Part shown: positions 63,601 to 64,000 of the stretch, piece by piece
Layout of the letters: the number at the start of each line of letters is the position of its first letter
Position numbering within the stretch: position 1 is the stretch's first letter
Source: Acanthosepion pharaonis
Taxonomy: Eukaryota; Mollusca; Cephalopoda; Sepiida; Sepiidae
Length of the DNA stretch: 64,000 nt
Assembly (NCBI GenBank): GCA_903632075.3
Contig: CAHIKZ030005495.1
Location: forward strand, 1,805,001 to 1,869,000
Reading direction: 5' to 3'
Position numbers and translations under genes: made by a program
Notes under the pieces: generated by a model
Databases searched by the model: none
Told to the model about the DNA's origin: nothing
Seen by the model: only the letters and a program-made list of their open reading frames with translations

Positions 63601-64000
63601 GAAAGAAATACTAGTCCAAAATGAATAATAATTGACAATGCTTCATCTAAAATTTGAACTTATTAATACTACTAGTAATAAAGCATATTTAAGTAAGCAG
63701 GACAGATGAGAAATAAAGAATAAGCCTTGAATAAAAGCAAGAGAAATAAGATGAAAGAAATACTAGTCCAAAATGAATCATAATTGACAATGCTTCATCT
63801 AAGAAATTTGAATTTTAATACTACTAGTAATAAAGCATATTTAAGTAAGCAGGACAGATGAGAAATAAAGAATAAACCTTGAATAAAAAAGCAAGAGAAA
63901 TAAGATGAAAGAAATACTAGTCCAAATGAATAATAATTGACAATGCTTCATCTAAGAAATTTGAATCCTATTAATACTACTAGTAATAAAGCATATTTAA
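54641..64000. repeat. 156-bp AT-rich satellite, about 60 tandem copies, continues past the window
   Basis: The unit runs TGAATAATAATTGACAATGC, TTCATCTAAGAAATTTGAAT, CCTATTAATACTACTAGTAA, TAAAGCATATTTAAGTAAGC, AGGGCAGATGAGAAATAAAG, AATAAGCCTTGAATAAAAAG, CAAGAGAAATAAGATGAAAG and AAATACTAGTCCAAAA. The first seven units are exactly 156 bp (starts 54665, 54821, 54977, 55133 and so on). Later units differ mostly by A-run length changes and short deletions. Variants cluster in neighbouring units: CATCCAAG around 55300-55810, GGACAG around 57820-59900. Minus-strand ORFs here are repeat translations. Confidence 0.97.

Noticed and set aside
54641..64000. Membrane-protein-like minus-strand ORFs in the satellite
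   Set aside because: The same Leu/Phe/Ile words recur in every unit and appear only where indels remove stops.

Overview
The window looks like intergenic DNA from a large, AT-rich animal genome, most likely a mollusc and probably an octopus-like cephalopod. The reasons are (AT)n tracts everywhere, very dense tRNA-derived SINEs, decayed Jockey/RTE-like LINE C-termini, mariner and Helitron copies, and many fragments of Penelope-like retroelements (PLEs). The species call is inference; no host gene settles it. I found no host protein-coding exon, rRNA, functional tRNA or CRISPR array. All recognisable coding sequence belongs to transposable elements, and nearly all of it is broken.

Layout. 1-5.9 kb: a MITE-like hairpin, SINE relics, a 1.07-kb (TTTC)n tract, and a tRNA-headed SINE whose antisense strand carries a textbook hammerhead ribozyme. 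6-10 kb: a LINE C-terminus, a 38/76-bp minisatellite and a GATA composite array. 11-15 kb: a short Helitron, a minus-strand RT plus GIY-YIG retroelement relic, and (AT)n tracts framed by a recurring hammerhead-like hairpin. 15-23 kb: SINEs, a hAT-like element, an 809-bp long-TIR element, and a 2.66-kb Helitron sitting inside an ~84-bp tandem array. 23.8-26.3 kb: two PLE C-terminal relics, palindromes, and a SINE with a tRNA-like head and a PLE-type tail. 26-30 kb: a mariner relic, a SINE with a triplicated body inside perfect target-site duplications (TSDs), and LINE relics. 30.7-32.3 kb: an 11/22-bp A-rich array. 32-35 kb: tandem duplication of a dispersed repeat. 35.4-38 kb: a PLE cluster with a second well-formed hammerhead and a second tRNA-head/PLE-tail SINE. 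38.3-39.4 kb: a GC-rich stem-loop array unlike anything around it. 39.5-54 kb: LINE relics, a solo LTR with a TSD and a paralogous empty site, a deleted mariner element, SINEs with TSDs, another GIY-YIG fragment and a third Helitron end. 54.6-64 kb: about 60 copies of a 156-bp AT-rich satellite that runs off the window.

The most interesting theme is the link between PLEs and self-cleaving RNA. Two separate SINE families each join a tRNA-like Pol III promoter to a hammerhead-type tail. PLE coding relics lie close to similar motifs, and most of these units abut (AT)n tracts. The second standout is the GC-rich array at 38.39-39.19 kb, built from UUCG-loop and other short hairpins. All boundaries were read by eye, so expect errors of a few to tens of bases except where TSDs or terminal motifs fix them.
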